Origin: Streptomyces sp. Tue6028
GTDB taxonomy: Bacteria > Actinomycetota > Actinomycetes > Streptomycetales > Streptomycetaceae
Assembly: GCF_002300165.1 (NCBI RefSeq)
Contig: NZ_MLCE01000019.1
Span: forward strand, 62,001-126,000
Direction: 5' to 3'
Length of the DNA stretch: 64,000 bases
Positions 34,650-42,743 of this stretch are shown piece after piece. The translations under genes and the position numbers were made by a program. Position 1 is the first letter of the stretch. Each line of letters opens with the position of its first letter. The notes beneath the pieces are model-generated. The model saw only the letters and a list, made by a program, of their open reading frames with translations. It did not search any database and was not told where the DNA came from.

Positions 34650-36203
34650 GTGAACGACACCGCACACGCCCTGGGTTCCGCGCGCACGCTCTGGGAACTG
34701 GTGGACCGCCGCGCCGCGCTCACCCCCGACCGGCCCGTCCTCCTCCAGGACGACCGGTCACTGAGCTTCGGCGCGCTGCGCGACCGCGCCGAGCGGGTGG
34801 CGGCGGGCCTGTACGACATGGGCGTACGCCCCGGCACCGTGGTGGCCTGGCAGCTGCCCACCCGCATCGAGACGGCGCTGCTGTCCTTCGCGCTGGCCCG
34901 CCTCGGCGCCGTGCAGTCCCCGGTCATCCCCTTCTACCGCGACCGCGAGGTGGGCTTCGCCCTGCGCGAGTCCAGGGCGGAGTTCTTCGCGGTGCCGGGC
35001 GAGTGGCGGGGCTTCGACCACACCGCGATGGCACGGCGGCTCGGCGCCAAGGGTGTCTTCGCGGCGTACGACGCACTGCCGGACGGCGATCCGGCGGTGC
35101 TCCCGCCGCCGCCCGCCGACGGCACCTCGGTGCGCTGGATCTACTGGACCTCCGGCACGACCTCCGACCCCAAGGGCGTCCTGCACACGGACCGTTCGCT
35201 GATCGCGGGCGGCTCGTGCCTCGCGCACGCGCTGCGTCTGACGGCCGACGACGTGGGCTCGATGGCGTTCCCCTACGCGCACATCGCCGGGCCCGACTAC
35301 ACCGTGATGCTGCTGCTGTACGGCTTCCCGGCCGTGATGTTCGAGCACTTCGCGCTGCCCGCCGCCCTGGAGGACTACCGCCGGCACGGGGTGACGGTGG
35401 CCGGCGGCTCCACGGCGTTCTACTCGATGTTCCTCGCCGAGCAGCGCAAGCAGCCCGGCGTGCCCGTCGTCCCCACCCTGCGGCTCCTCGCGGGCGGCGG
35501 CGCGCCCAAGCCGCCCGAGGTCTACCACTCCGTCGTACGGGAGATGGGGGTGCAGCTCACCCACGGATACGGCATGACCGAGGTCCCGATGATCACGATG
35601 GGCGCGCCGGACGACACCGCCGAGAACCTGGCGGCCACGGAGGGCAGGCCCCCGGAAGGCATGGAGATACGGATCGTGGACGGCGAGGTGCGGCTGCGCG
35701 GCGAGGCCGTCTGCCAGGGGTACCTGGACGGCGCGCAGACCGCCGCCGCGTTCGACGCGGACGGGTTCCTGGTCACCGGGGACGTCGGGCATCTGACGGA
35801 GAGCGGACACCTCGTCCTCACCGGGCGTCTGAAGGACATCATCATCCGCAAGGGCGAGAACATCTCCGCCAAGGAGGTCGAGGACCTGCTGCACCGGCAC
35901 CCCGGCGTCGCCGACGCCGCGGTGATCGGGCTGCCGGACGCCGAACGCGGCGAACGCGTCTGCGCGGTGGTCGAACAGCCGCCGGGCGCGGACGTGCTGA
36001 CCCTGGACGCGGTGACCGCCCACCTGCGCGGGGAAGGGCTGTCCGTGCACAAGCTGCCGGAGCAGCTGGAGGTGGTGGACGCCCTTCCGCGCAACGACAC
36101 GCTGCGCAAGGTGCTCAAGTACAAGCTCAGGGAACGCTATTCGGCACCGTCCGCGCCGGGCCGGGGCCCGGCGGCGCGGGACGGCGCTACTCCGGCACCG
36201 TGA
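34650..36203 (+). CDS. AMP-forming acyl-CoA synthetase
   Basis: 517 residues; GTG preceded by AAGGAGGG. Adenylate-forming signature IYWTSGTTSDPKGVLHT, HGYGMTEVPMITMG, GDVGHLTESGHLVLTGRLKDIIIRKGENISAKEVEDLL, and the C-terminal catalytic lysine region PRNDTLRKVLKYKLRE. Closest in layout to cyclohexanecarboxylate/medium-chain acyl-CoA ligases. It should activate the pathway acid with ATP and CoA. Single-gene unit under site 10; its 3' end overlaps the convergent EF-hand gene by 17 bp. Confidence 0.92.
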   Translation: MNDTAHALGSARTLWELVDRRAALTPDRPVLLQDDRSLSFGALRDRAERVAAGLYDMGVRPGTVVAWQLPTRIETALLSFALARLGAVQSPVIPFYRDREVGFALRESRAEFFAVPGEWRGFDHTAMARRLGAKGVFAAYDALPDGDPAVLPPPPADGTSVRWIYWTSGTTSDPKGVLHTDRSLIAGGSCLAHALRLTADDVGSMAFPYAHIAGPDYTVMLLLYGFPAVMFEHFALPAALEDYRRHGVTVAGGSTAFYSMFLAEQRKQPGVPVVPTLRLLAGGGAPKPPEVYHSVVREMGVQLTHGYGMTEVPMITMGAPDDTAENLAATEGRPPEGMEIRIVDGEVRLRGEAVCQGYLDGAQTAAAFDADGFLVTGDVGHLTESGHLVLTGRLKDIIIRKGENISAKEVEDLLHRHPGVADAAVIGLPDAERGERVCAVVEQPPGADVLTLDAVTAHLRGEGLSVHKLPEQLEVVDALPRNDTLRKVLKYKLRERYSAPSAPGRGPAARDGATPAP

Positions 36204-36699
36204 AGTAGCGGGCGAACGCGGTCACGACCTCCGCCTCGCCGATCCGGCCGTCGGAGTCCGTGTCGAGCGTGGCCGCGGCCACGGCGGCGATCTCGTCGCG
36301 CACGCCGAGCGCCTTGAGGACGCGCTCGGTCTCCTCGACCGTGGCCGCGCCGTCCCCGTCGGAGTCCGCGACGGCGAGGGCGGCGTGCAGGAAGGGACGG
36401 GCGATCTCCGCGAACCGCTCGGGGTTGTCGCGCAGCCGCTTGACCGCGCCGCTGACGAACTCCTCGCGGGTGATGCGCTGATCGCCGTCCCGGTCCGCTA
36501 TCCCCGCCATGCCCTGCCAGAACGCCTCGGCGCCGCCGTACAGTGCCTGGCCCTTGTCCGACCGGGCCGTCGTACCGAATTCGGCGAGGACCGCCTTGGT
36601 CGCGGCGTTGAAGTCCTCACGGTCGATGTAGCCGTTGCCGTCCTGGTCGAAGCCGGCGAACCGGTCGGCAATCCTGCGTTCGTACTCGGTACTGACCAT
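36187..36699 (-). CDS. EF-hand calcium-binding protein (calerythrin-like)
   Basis: 170 residues with four EF-hand loops: DQDGNGYIDREDF (about 18), DRDGDQRITREEF (about 70), DSDGDGAATVEET (about 112) and DTDSDGRIGEAEV (about 147). The first, second and fourth have canonical 12-residue Ca2+ loops; the third lacks the usual hydrophobic at position 8. It is the calerythrin/CabB type known from Streptomyces, a cytoplasmic calcium buffer or sensor. Monocistronic. Confidence 0.92.
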   Translation of the reverse strand: MVSTEYERRIADRFAGFDQDGNGYIDREDFNAATKAVLAEFGTTARSDKGQALYGGAEAFWQGMAGIADRDGDQRITREEFVSGAVKRLRDNPERFAEIARPFLHAALAVADSDGDGAATVEETERVLKALGVRDEIAAVAAATLDTDSDGRIGEAEVVTAFARYFTVPE

Positions 36700-36877
36700 G
36701 GTGTGTTCGGACCGCCTTACATCTCAGCCGGTCTCCTGTCTGACCGGACTGGGGTTCATCTGGGACGGAGCGTACGACGCCGGACCCGCCGCGGGCACGG
36801 GAAAACGACGGTTGTACCAAGACCGCGGGAATTCTGGGACAACTGTGTGGCACCGGAGGACCCCGGGGTGGAACACA

Positions 36878-37258
36878 TCACGCCGACAGGGGGCTGGATT
36901 CCTCGTCGACGGCGGAGGTCACGTCCGGGTACACGTCGAAGAGCCGGCGCACGCCGAGGGCGCCGAGGACCCGGTTGACGTGGGAGCCGTCGAGCGCGCC
37001 GCGCGCGGGCAGGATCAGTCTCAGCCGGCCCCGGCAGGAGCGGATGAGCCGGCGGGTGGCGATGAGGACGCCGACACCGCTGGAGTCGCAGAAGAAGACC
37101 TCGGAGAGGTCGAGGACGAGACTTCGCCGGCCCTCGGCCACCGCGTCGTGCACCCGCTGGCGCAGGACCGGTGACGTGACGAGATCCAGCTCGCCCGACA
37201 CCCGGAGCACGGCCCACTCGCCCTGTTCGCCGTCGGTCACCTTGAGCGTCACCGCCAC
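36878..37258 (-). CDS. STAS domain anti-sigma factor antagonist
   Basis: 126 residues from a GTG (a second GTG six bases on is possible). STAS fold: WAVLRVSGELDLVTSPVLRQRVHDAVAEGRRSLVLDLSEVFFCDSSGVGVLIATRRLI, with the phosphorylatable serine in DSSG. It would bind and be phosphorylated by an RsbW-like kinase. Close to, but divergent from, the sigma factor at 37646 across 387 bp; a regulatory link is plausible but not shown. Confidence 0.9.
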   Translation of the reverse strand: MAVTLKVTDGEQGEWAVLRVSGELDLVTSPVLRQRVHDAVAEGRRSLVLDLSEVFFCDSSGVGVLIATRRLIRSCRGRLRLILPARGALDGSHVNRVLGALGVRRLFDVYPDVTSAVDEESSPLSA

Positions 37259-37645
37259 GCCTCTCGCTCGCCTCGCCCAACAGAAACGGAAGCAGTCGCT
37301 TCGCTTCCTTCCAGCGCGGCTGCCCAGCCGTCGTTCCATGAAACACCGGTCCGCACAGGAAGAAACGACGGTCCACGGTCGAAAATGTGAGAGGAGCGAG
37401 CCTTTTCGGACGACTACGGTCTCCTTCGGTCGCGTTTTGATCGGATTCGATAGGGAAGGCGACCTGCCTCTACCATCCGCGGCCTGTCCAGGGGCGCGTA
37501 TTGGCCCAAAGGGGCGTGCGCCGTCAGACGTGCCGACTACATTCGAGACAGCCGTGCACACAGGCTGGACAGGAGCAGGACGCACACAGGCACACGCACG
37601 GGCGACAGGGACGGGCGCCGGCACGACCAGGGGTGAGGGGGCCGC
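37259..37645. other. Divergent promoter region of the STAS and sigma-factor genes
   Basis: 387 bp, less GC-rich than coding DNA, no supported ORF. Contains the inverted repeat GGAAGC (37288-37293) / GCTTCC (37303-37308) close to the STAS start and an AT-richer stretch TTTTGATCGGATTCGATAG near 37436-37454. No clear -35/-10 pair assigned. Confidence 0.4.
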
Positions 37646-38226
37646 ATGGCGAAGAGGGACACACCGCCCCGCTGGGACCGCAAGATGCAGCAGCGGCTCG
37701 CACGCGGGGAGGCCGCGGCGCTCGGTGAGCTCTACGACCGGTTCGCTTCGCTCGTGCACGGTCTGGCCCACCGCGTGCTCGGGGACGAGCGCGCGGCCGA
37801 CGCGATCACCCGCGAGGTGTTCACCCACGTCTGGGAGAACCCCGAGGGGTACGACCCCAAACAGGGCCCGCTGCGCTCCTGGGTGGCCACGCTCACCCAC
37901 CGCCTCGCCGTCCAGCGACTGCGGGTGAACGAGACCGCCGCCCTCGCCCGGGGCGGCCACGGCACCACCGAGGAGCTGGAGCGGAAGGTGCGCAGCGCGT
38001 CCGTCGCGGCCCGCGCGGACTACATCGTGACGTCCATGCCGGCCCCGCTACGGGCCGCGCTGGAACTCGCGTACTTCCAGCGCCGGGACTACCGCCAGGC
38101 CGCCGCCGACCTGGGCGTCACCGAGGACGAGGCCCGCCGCAGGCTCCGCCTCGGGCTCCAGCTCCTGTCCACCGCCCACGACGCCGGCCCCACCGGCGCC
38201 CGCCCGAGTACGGGGGTGCGCGGTGA
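37646..38226 (+). CDS. RNA polymerase sigma factor (ECF-like), 3' end probably frameshifted
   Basis: About 190 residues of sigma-70 family sequence: region 2 AALGELYDRFASLVHGLAHRVLGDERAADAITREVFTHVWENPEGYDPKQGPLRSWVATLTHRLAVQRLRV and region 4 MPAPLRAALELAYFQRRDYRQAAADLGVTEDEARRRLRLGLQLL. In the literal sequence the frame does not stop here but runs as an Arg-rich shadow to 39580, through the whole next gene. Adding one G to the GGGGG run at 38212-38216 would bring the TGA at 38224 into frame, giving ...STGGAR and a GTGA overlap with the next gene. I therefore end it at 38226. ECF-type (regions 2 and 4 only). Confidence 0.75.
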
Positions 38227-39779
38227 ACGGGCGACCCGACCGGTTCGAGGCCTTCGACGAGCACGAGGCCCACGGGCCCGACGCATACGGGCACGACGGA
38301 CGCGACGGACACGGACACGGCGCGCTCGAAGCACATGCCGCGCACGACGGACGCGACGACCGGGAAGAGGCCCCCGACGCCGGCCCCTGGGAGGACACGC
38401 CCGACGAGCGGACGGACGCCGAGCACGGCACGGACGCCGGCGCGGCACCGCACGACGGGCCCGGCTCCTCCGCGGGCGGCGGCTCCGCCGGCCCGGGCGG
38501 CCCCGGCTCCCCGGAGCACGGAGGCGCCGCCGGACAGCCGGACGGTCCCCCGCGCATACCGCTGCCCCGCTCCTCGGTCGAGGACACCGGACTCCCGCTG
38601 CCCGACCCGGTCCCCGCCACCGCCCCGGCGCCGCTCGTCCTCGACCACCGGGTGCTGAAGTCCCTGCTCGGCGCATGGGCGCTGGCCGCCTGCTCGGCGG
38701 AGGAGACGGTGGCCGTCGAGGAGCATCTCGGGGACTGCGGCTCCTGCGCCGACGAGGCGCTGCGGCTGCGCGAGGCGGTCGGGCTGCTGCACCCGCCCGA
38801 GAGCCTCGACCTCGATCCGACGCTGCGCACCCGTGTCCTGGAGAGCTGCCTCGACCGGCGCCCGCCGCGCATCCCGGTGCCCGACTGGGCGGCTCCGTAC
38901 GACGCCGAGACCGCCCGGCTCGACGCACTGCTCCAGGACATCGGGGGCGCCGAGTGGCATGCGCCGGTGCGGCTGCGCTGGTTCGCCGCCGACCGGCCGG
39001 TGAGCCGCCGTACGACGGTCGCCGGGGTCATCGCGCACCTGCTGAGCGTCGACGGGCTCGTCGCGACGGCGCTCGGTCTGGAGGACCCGCTCGGCCCGGC
39101 CGTCCCGAAGTCCGCGGACCCCGCCACCCCGGAGGGCCGCACCGAGGCGTACTGGCGTGCCTCGCACTTCCCGCCCACCCGGGCCGTGCGCCTGCCCTGG
39201 CGGGAGCAGAGCCACCACCTCGTCCGCACCGTGTCGTTCGCCGTCGAGGGGGCGTCGGCGGCCGAGGCCGGGACCGGCTCGGGCGGGCTCACCGTGGCGT
39301 ACGGCGGCTTCGGGCTGCCGCTGAGCGACGCGATGCTGGACCGGGCCTTCGAGTGCTGGGTGCACGCGGGCGACATCGCGGACGCCGTCGACTACCCGTA
39401 CGAGCCGCCCGCGCCCCGGCATCTGCACAAGATGATCGACCTGGCCGCGCGGATGCTGCCCGCCACCCTCGCCGGGCGGCGGCGGGCGGGGCTCTCCGAG
39501 GCCCCGGCCCGTCATCTGGTCGCCGCGGGGGCGCCGGGGCGCAGCCTGCGCCTGGAGATCGAGGGGTCCGGGGGCGGTGAGTGGATGATCCCGCTCGACT
39601 CGCCGGGCGCGGTCGGTTCCACGGAGCGGGAGGTGGCCCATGTCGCGCTGGACGGCGTGGAGTTCTGCCGCCTCGCCGCGGGCCATGTCTCCCCGCAGGA
39701 GGCCGCCGCCGGTCAGGACGGCGACCGCGAGGCGATCAGGGACGTGCTCTTCGCCGCGGCGTCACTGAGCCGGATGTAG
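38223..39779 (+). CDS. Zinc-finger anti-sigma factor with MDMPI-like domain
   Basis: 518 residues. An Asp/His/Gly-rich disordered N terminus (1-135) precedes a ZAS-type zinc finger (SLLGAWALAACSAEETVAVEEHLGDCGSCADEALRLRE, HxxxCxxC). The C-terminal half resembles the mycothiol-dependent maleylpyruvate isomerase/DinB fold: WFAADRPVSRRTTVAGVIAHLLSVDGLVATALGL and FECWVHAGDIADAVDYP. The GTG start at the sigma-factor 3' end points to translational coupling and a sigma/anti-sigma pair. No transmembrane helix is visible, so the sensing is cytoplasmic, perhaps of thiol or redox state (inference). Confidence 0.85.
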   Translation: MNGRPDRFEAFDEHEAHGPDAYGHDGRDGHGHGALEAHAAHDGRDDREEAPDAGPWEDTPDERTDAEHGTDAGAAPHDGPGSSAGGGSAGPGGPGSPEHGGAAGQPDGPPRIPLPRSSVEDTGLPLPDPVPATAPAPLVLDHRVLKSLLGAWALAACSAEETVAVEEHLGDCGSCADEALRLREAVGLLHPPESLDLDPTLRTRVLESCLDRRPPRIPVPDWAAPYDAETARLDALLQDIGGAEWHAPVRLRWFAADRPVSRRTTVAGVIAHLLSVDGLVATALGLEDPLGPAVPKSADPATPEGRTEAYWRASHFPPTRAVRLPWREQSHHLVRTVSFAVEGASAAEAGTGSGGLTVAYGGFGLPLSDAMLDRAFECWVHAGDIADAVDYPYEPPAPRHLHKMIDLAARMLPATLAGRRRAGLSEAPARHLVAAGAPGRSLRLEIEGSGGGEWMIPLDSPGAVGSTEREVAHVALDGVEFCRLAAGHVSPQEAAAGQDGDREAIRDVLFAAASLSRM

Positions 39780-39820
39780 TCGCCGAGCCGGATGCAGGGG
39801 TGAGACCCCTTGCGACGGCC

Positions 39821-39832
39821 CGAAACCCCCTA
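39821..39832 (-). repeat. 12-mer TAGGGGGTTTCG at a stop codon, copy 2
   Basis: The TAG stop of purU on the minus strand is the first codon of TAGGGGGTTTCG, the same sequence as at 525-536. Confidence 0.6.
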
Positions 39833-40714
39833 GGCGAAGACCACCGTCCGGCGCCCGTTCAGCAGGATCCGGCGCTCCGCGTGCCACTTGACGGCCCGCG
39901 CCAGCGCCTGGCACTCCACGTCACGGCCGATGGCGACCAACTGGTCGGGCGTCACGTCGTGGCCGACCCGCTCGACCTCCTGCTCGATGATCGGGCCCTC
40001 GTCGAGGTCGGCGGTGACGTAGTGCGCGGTCGCGCCGATCAGCTTGACGCCCCGGGCGTGGGCCTGGTGGTAGGGCTTCGCGCCCTTGAAGCTCGGCAGG
40101 AAGGAGTGGTGGATGTTGATGATCCGCCCGCTGAGCTGCTTGCACAGATCGTCGGAGAGGACCTGCATGTAGCGGGCCAGCACGACGAGTTCGACGTTCT
40201 CGCCGCGGACCAGTTCGAGGAGCTGGGCCTCGGCCTCCGCCTTCGTGTCCTTGGTCACCGGGATGTGGTGGAAGGGGACGTCGTACGACGCCACGAGCTC
40301 GGCGAAATCGGTGTGGTTGGAGACCACGGCGGCGATGTCGACGGGCAGTGCGCCGATCCGCGCGCGGAACAGCAGGTCGTTCAGGCAGTGGCCGAACTTG
40401 CTGACCATGAGGACGACCCGCATCCGGTCCTCGGCACGGTGGATCTGCCACTCCATGTGGAAGGAGTCACCGATCGCCGCGAAACTCGCCCGCAGTTTGT
40501 CCACGGTCACCGGCGCCTCCGCCGAGAAGTGGACCCGCATGAAGAACAGTCCCGTGTCGTGGTCGCCGAACTGCTGGCTGTCCTCGATGTTGCAGCCGGT
40601 CATGAACAGATAGCTCGACACGGCGTGCACGATCCCCTGCTTGTCCGGGCAGGAGAGGATCAGGACGTACTGCTCGGCGGCGGGTGCGGCCCCGCGGACG
40701 GACTGCTCATTCAT
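39830..40714 (-). CDS. purU: Formyltetrahydrofolate deformylase
   Basis: 294 residues. N-terminal ACT domain (YVLILSCPDKQGIVHAVSSYLFMTGCNIEDSQQFGDHDTGLFFMRVHF) and C-terminal formyltransferase fold with catalytic NIHHSFLPSFKGAKPYHQAHARGVKLIGATAHYVTADLDEGPIIEQEV (Asn, His, Asp). It hydrolyses 10-formyl-THF to THF and formate, balancing one-carbon pools. Start is the ATG at MNEQSVRG; the frame is open 17 codons upstream. In the leftward direction behind the SCO4402-family gene, with a 78-bp gap. Confidence 0.95.
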   Translation of the reverse strand: MNEQSVRGAAPAAEQYVLILSCPDKQGIVHAVSSYLFMTGCNIEDSQQFGDHDTGLFFMRVHFSAEAPVTVDKLRASFAAIGDSFHMEWQIHRAEDRMRVVLMVSKFGHCLNDLLFRARIGALPVDIAAVVSNHTDFAELVASYDVPFHHIPVTKDTKAEAEAQLLELVRGENVELVVLARYMQVLSDDLCKQLSGRIINIHHSFLPSFKGAKPYHQAHARGVKLIGATAHYVTADLDEGPIIEQEVERVGHDVTPDQLVAIGRDVECQALARAVKWHAERRILLNGRRTVVFA

Positions 40715-40792
40715 GCAGCACAGGGTCCCATACCAGACCCACGGAACGGGCAGCCGTCCCGCCACACGGACGCCGTCGGGGCGTGGCGGGCG

Positions 40793-41293
40793 CTATGCCG
40801 AGCGCGTCAGGATGCGCAGCACCTCGAGCGTGCGCGGCGGGGCGTCGGGGTCCTCACCGTCGCTCGCCGCCAGCCGCACGTGCGCGTCGCGCGCGGCGCG
40901 CACGGCCTCCGGCCACGCGTGGTGGTCGAGGTACGCGGAGACCGGCGCGTCGGGTCCGACCTGGTGCATGATCCGCAGCACGCGCAGCACCGCGGTGTCG
41001 ACGAGGGCCGCCTCCTGGGAGTCCCGGAATATCGTGCCGACGTACTTCTCTGCGGACCAGTTGTCCAGCCAGGTGTCCTCGACCAGGCGGTACACGGCGT
41101 CGGTGACGTCCCCGTACCCGTCGATGCCCGCGAGCCAGACGTCACGCTGGAACGCGGGGTCGGAGAGCATGTGCAGCGCGGAGCGCACATTGCTGCGCCA
41201 GCGCCACCACGGCATGTCGTTGAGTGGCATGCCGCCCATGGTGGATGAGCGACGGCCGCGACGGGAAGAGTTCTCCGAACCTTGCACGGTCAT
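40793..41293 (-). CDS. SCO4402 family protein of unknown function
   Basis: 166 residues (in-frame ATGs also at MGGMPLND and MPLNDMPWW; the true start is unclear). Hydrophilic with a conserved-looking core WWRWRSNVRSALHMLSDPAFQRDVWLAGIDGYGDVTDAVYRLVEDTWLDNWSAEKYVGTIFRD. From memory this is the family named after S. coelicolor SCO4402; function unknown. Divergent from the solute-binding lipoprotein gene. Confidence 0.8.
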   Translation of the reverse strand: MTVQGSENSSRRGRRSSTMGGMPLNDMPWWRWRSNVRSALHMLSDPAFQRDVWLAGIDGYGDVTDAVYRLVEDTWLDNWSAEKYVGTIFRDSQEAALVDTAVLRVLRIMHQVGPDAPVSAYLDHHAWPEAVRAARDAHVRLAASDGEDPDAPPRTLEVLRILTRSA

Positions 41294-41359
41294 CGATCGT
41301 ACGTTCCCCGCGAAATCCGGATCACCGGCCCCCGTAATTCACCTCTGTGTCACCTTCCA

Positions 41360-41388
41360 TTGACCACGGGTCACTCGAAGGTTAGTGA
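41360..41388 (+). promoter_or_regulatory. Promoter of the solute-binding protein gene
   Basis: TTGACC (41360-41365), 17-bp spacer, TAGTGA (41383-41388): a good match to the Streptomyces housekeeping-sigma consensus. The perfect inverted repeat TGACC-ACG-GGTCA (41361-41373) overlaps the -35 box and may be an operator. Confidence 0.6.
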
Positions 41389-41410
41389 TGTGACGGAATC
41401 GTGCGTGTCC

Positions 41411-42709
41411 ATGACCGGCAGTCGGCGTACGCGCACCAGCTCCTCCGTCCTCCCCCGGCCCCTCCGGGCCACGCTGCTGTCCGCGGGCGCGCTGGCCGCG
41501 TGTGCGTCGATCGCCGTCGGATGCGGGGTCATCCCTGGTGCCACGGGGGGTTCCGGGGACGACTCCGTCACCGTCATGACCTGGGCGCCCGAGAAGACCG
41601 CGGCGACCAACAAACCCGGCATGCCCGCCATGGCGAAGGCCTACGCCCGCTGGGTCAACGCGCACGGCGGGATCAACGGCCACCCGCTCAAGGTCCTCAC
41701 CTGCAACGACCACAACGACGCCGTGTTCGCCGCGCAGTGCGCGCAGCGCGCGGCGAAGGAGAACGTCGTCGCGGTGGTGGGCTCCTACAGCCAGCACAGC
41801 CGGGACTTCCTCGCTCCGCTGGAGAGCGCGGGCATCCCGTACATCGGCGGCTACGGCGTCACCGACGACGAGTTCACCAGCCCGCTGTCCTACCCCGTCA
41901 ACGGTGGCGAGCCCGCGCTGCTGGCCGGGCTCGGCGAACAGCTCGGCAAGAACTGCGGTCCGGTCGCGCTGATCCGTCCCGACACCATCGCCGGCGACCA
42001 GCTCCCGGTGCTGCTCGACTCGGGCCTGAAGTCGCGGTCCCACTCGGCCGCGGCGGACCAGCGGGCCGCCGAGGACGCGACGGAGTACGCACGGCAGACG
42101 CAGCAGGCGCTCACCCACGCCACCTCCGACCCGGCCGAGCGGGGCTGTGTGGTGCCCGCGCTCGGCGACCGCACGGACACCTTCATGGACTCCTTCCGGC
42201 GCGACCGCCAGAACTATCCGAAGGTGAGCACGGGCACGGTGCTCGGCAGCGTCGACCAGTCGCTGATCGACGCCACGGGCGGCAAGTCCAGCCCGTACGA
42301 GGGTTCCTACGTCACCGGCTGGTACCCGCCCTCGAACGACTCCCGCTGGGACCAGATGCGCTCCGTGATCAAGGAGCAGGCCTTCGGCGACAACCGGATC
42401 GACCCCGCGGACGCCGGAGTGCAGACCACCTGGATCGCGTACACCGTGCTGAAGGCGGTCATCGAGTCGCTCGGCGACCAGAAGGTGACCTCACTGGCCA
42501 TCCGGCGCGCTCTCGACAACGGGCTGAAGGTGACCACGGGCGGGCTCACCCCGACGCTCAGCTGGCGCTTCGAGGACCTGATCGCGGCCGTCGACTTCCC
42601 GCGCCTGGTCAACGCCGACGTCACCTTCCAGGTGGTGCGCCAGGGTCTGCTGACCTCGGAGCGGCGCGGGTTCGTGAACGTGTCCAGGACGCTGGAGAAC
42701 GCGGACTGA
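41411..42709 (+). CDS. ABC-type branched-chain amino-acid-like substrate-binding lipoprotein
   Basis: 432 residues from the ATG (a GTG at 41390 would lie upstream of the predicted transcription start). N-terminal signal with lipobox-like SIAVGC at about residues 32-38; mature part a type I periplasmic-binding fold of the LivJ/urea group (MAKAYARWVNAHGGINGHPLKVLTCNDHNDAVFAAQCAQRAAKENVVAVVGSYS and 'VVPALGDRTDTFMDSFRRDRQNYPKVSTGTVLGSVDQSLIDATGG'). No permease or ATPase genes are adjacent, so it is an orphan binding protein or a sensor. Confidence 0.88.
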   Translation: MTGSRRTRTSSSVLPRPLRATLLSAGALAACASIAVGCGVIPGATGGSGDDSVTVMTWAPEKTAATNKPGMPAMAKAYARWVNAHGGINGHPLKVLTCNDHNDAVFAAQCAQRAAKENVVAVVGSYSQHSRDFLAPLESAGIPYIGGYGVTDDEFTSPLSYPVNGGEPALLAGLGEQLGKNCGPVALIRPDTIAGDQLPVLLDSGLKSRSHSAAADQRAAEDATEYARQTQQALTHATSDPAERGCVVPALGDRTDTFMDSFRRDRQNYPKVSTGTVLGSVDQSLIDATGGKSSPYEGSYVTGWYPPSNDSRWDQMRSVIKEQAFGDNRIDPADAGVQTTWIAYTVLKAVIESLGDQKVTSLAIRRALDNGLKVTTGGLTPTLSWRFEDLIAAVDFPRLVNADVTFQVVRQGLLTSERRGFVNVSRTLENAD

Positions 42710-42743
42710 GATCCCCCGCGCCCTCCCCGCCGTCAGGGACGGC

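Noticed and set aside
37646-39580. A 644-residue sigma-factor fusion protein
   Set aside because: Beyond residue 190 the translation is Arg-rich and overlaps a well-supported anti-sigma gene in another frame; a one-base frameshift explains it better.
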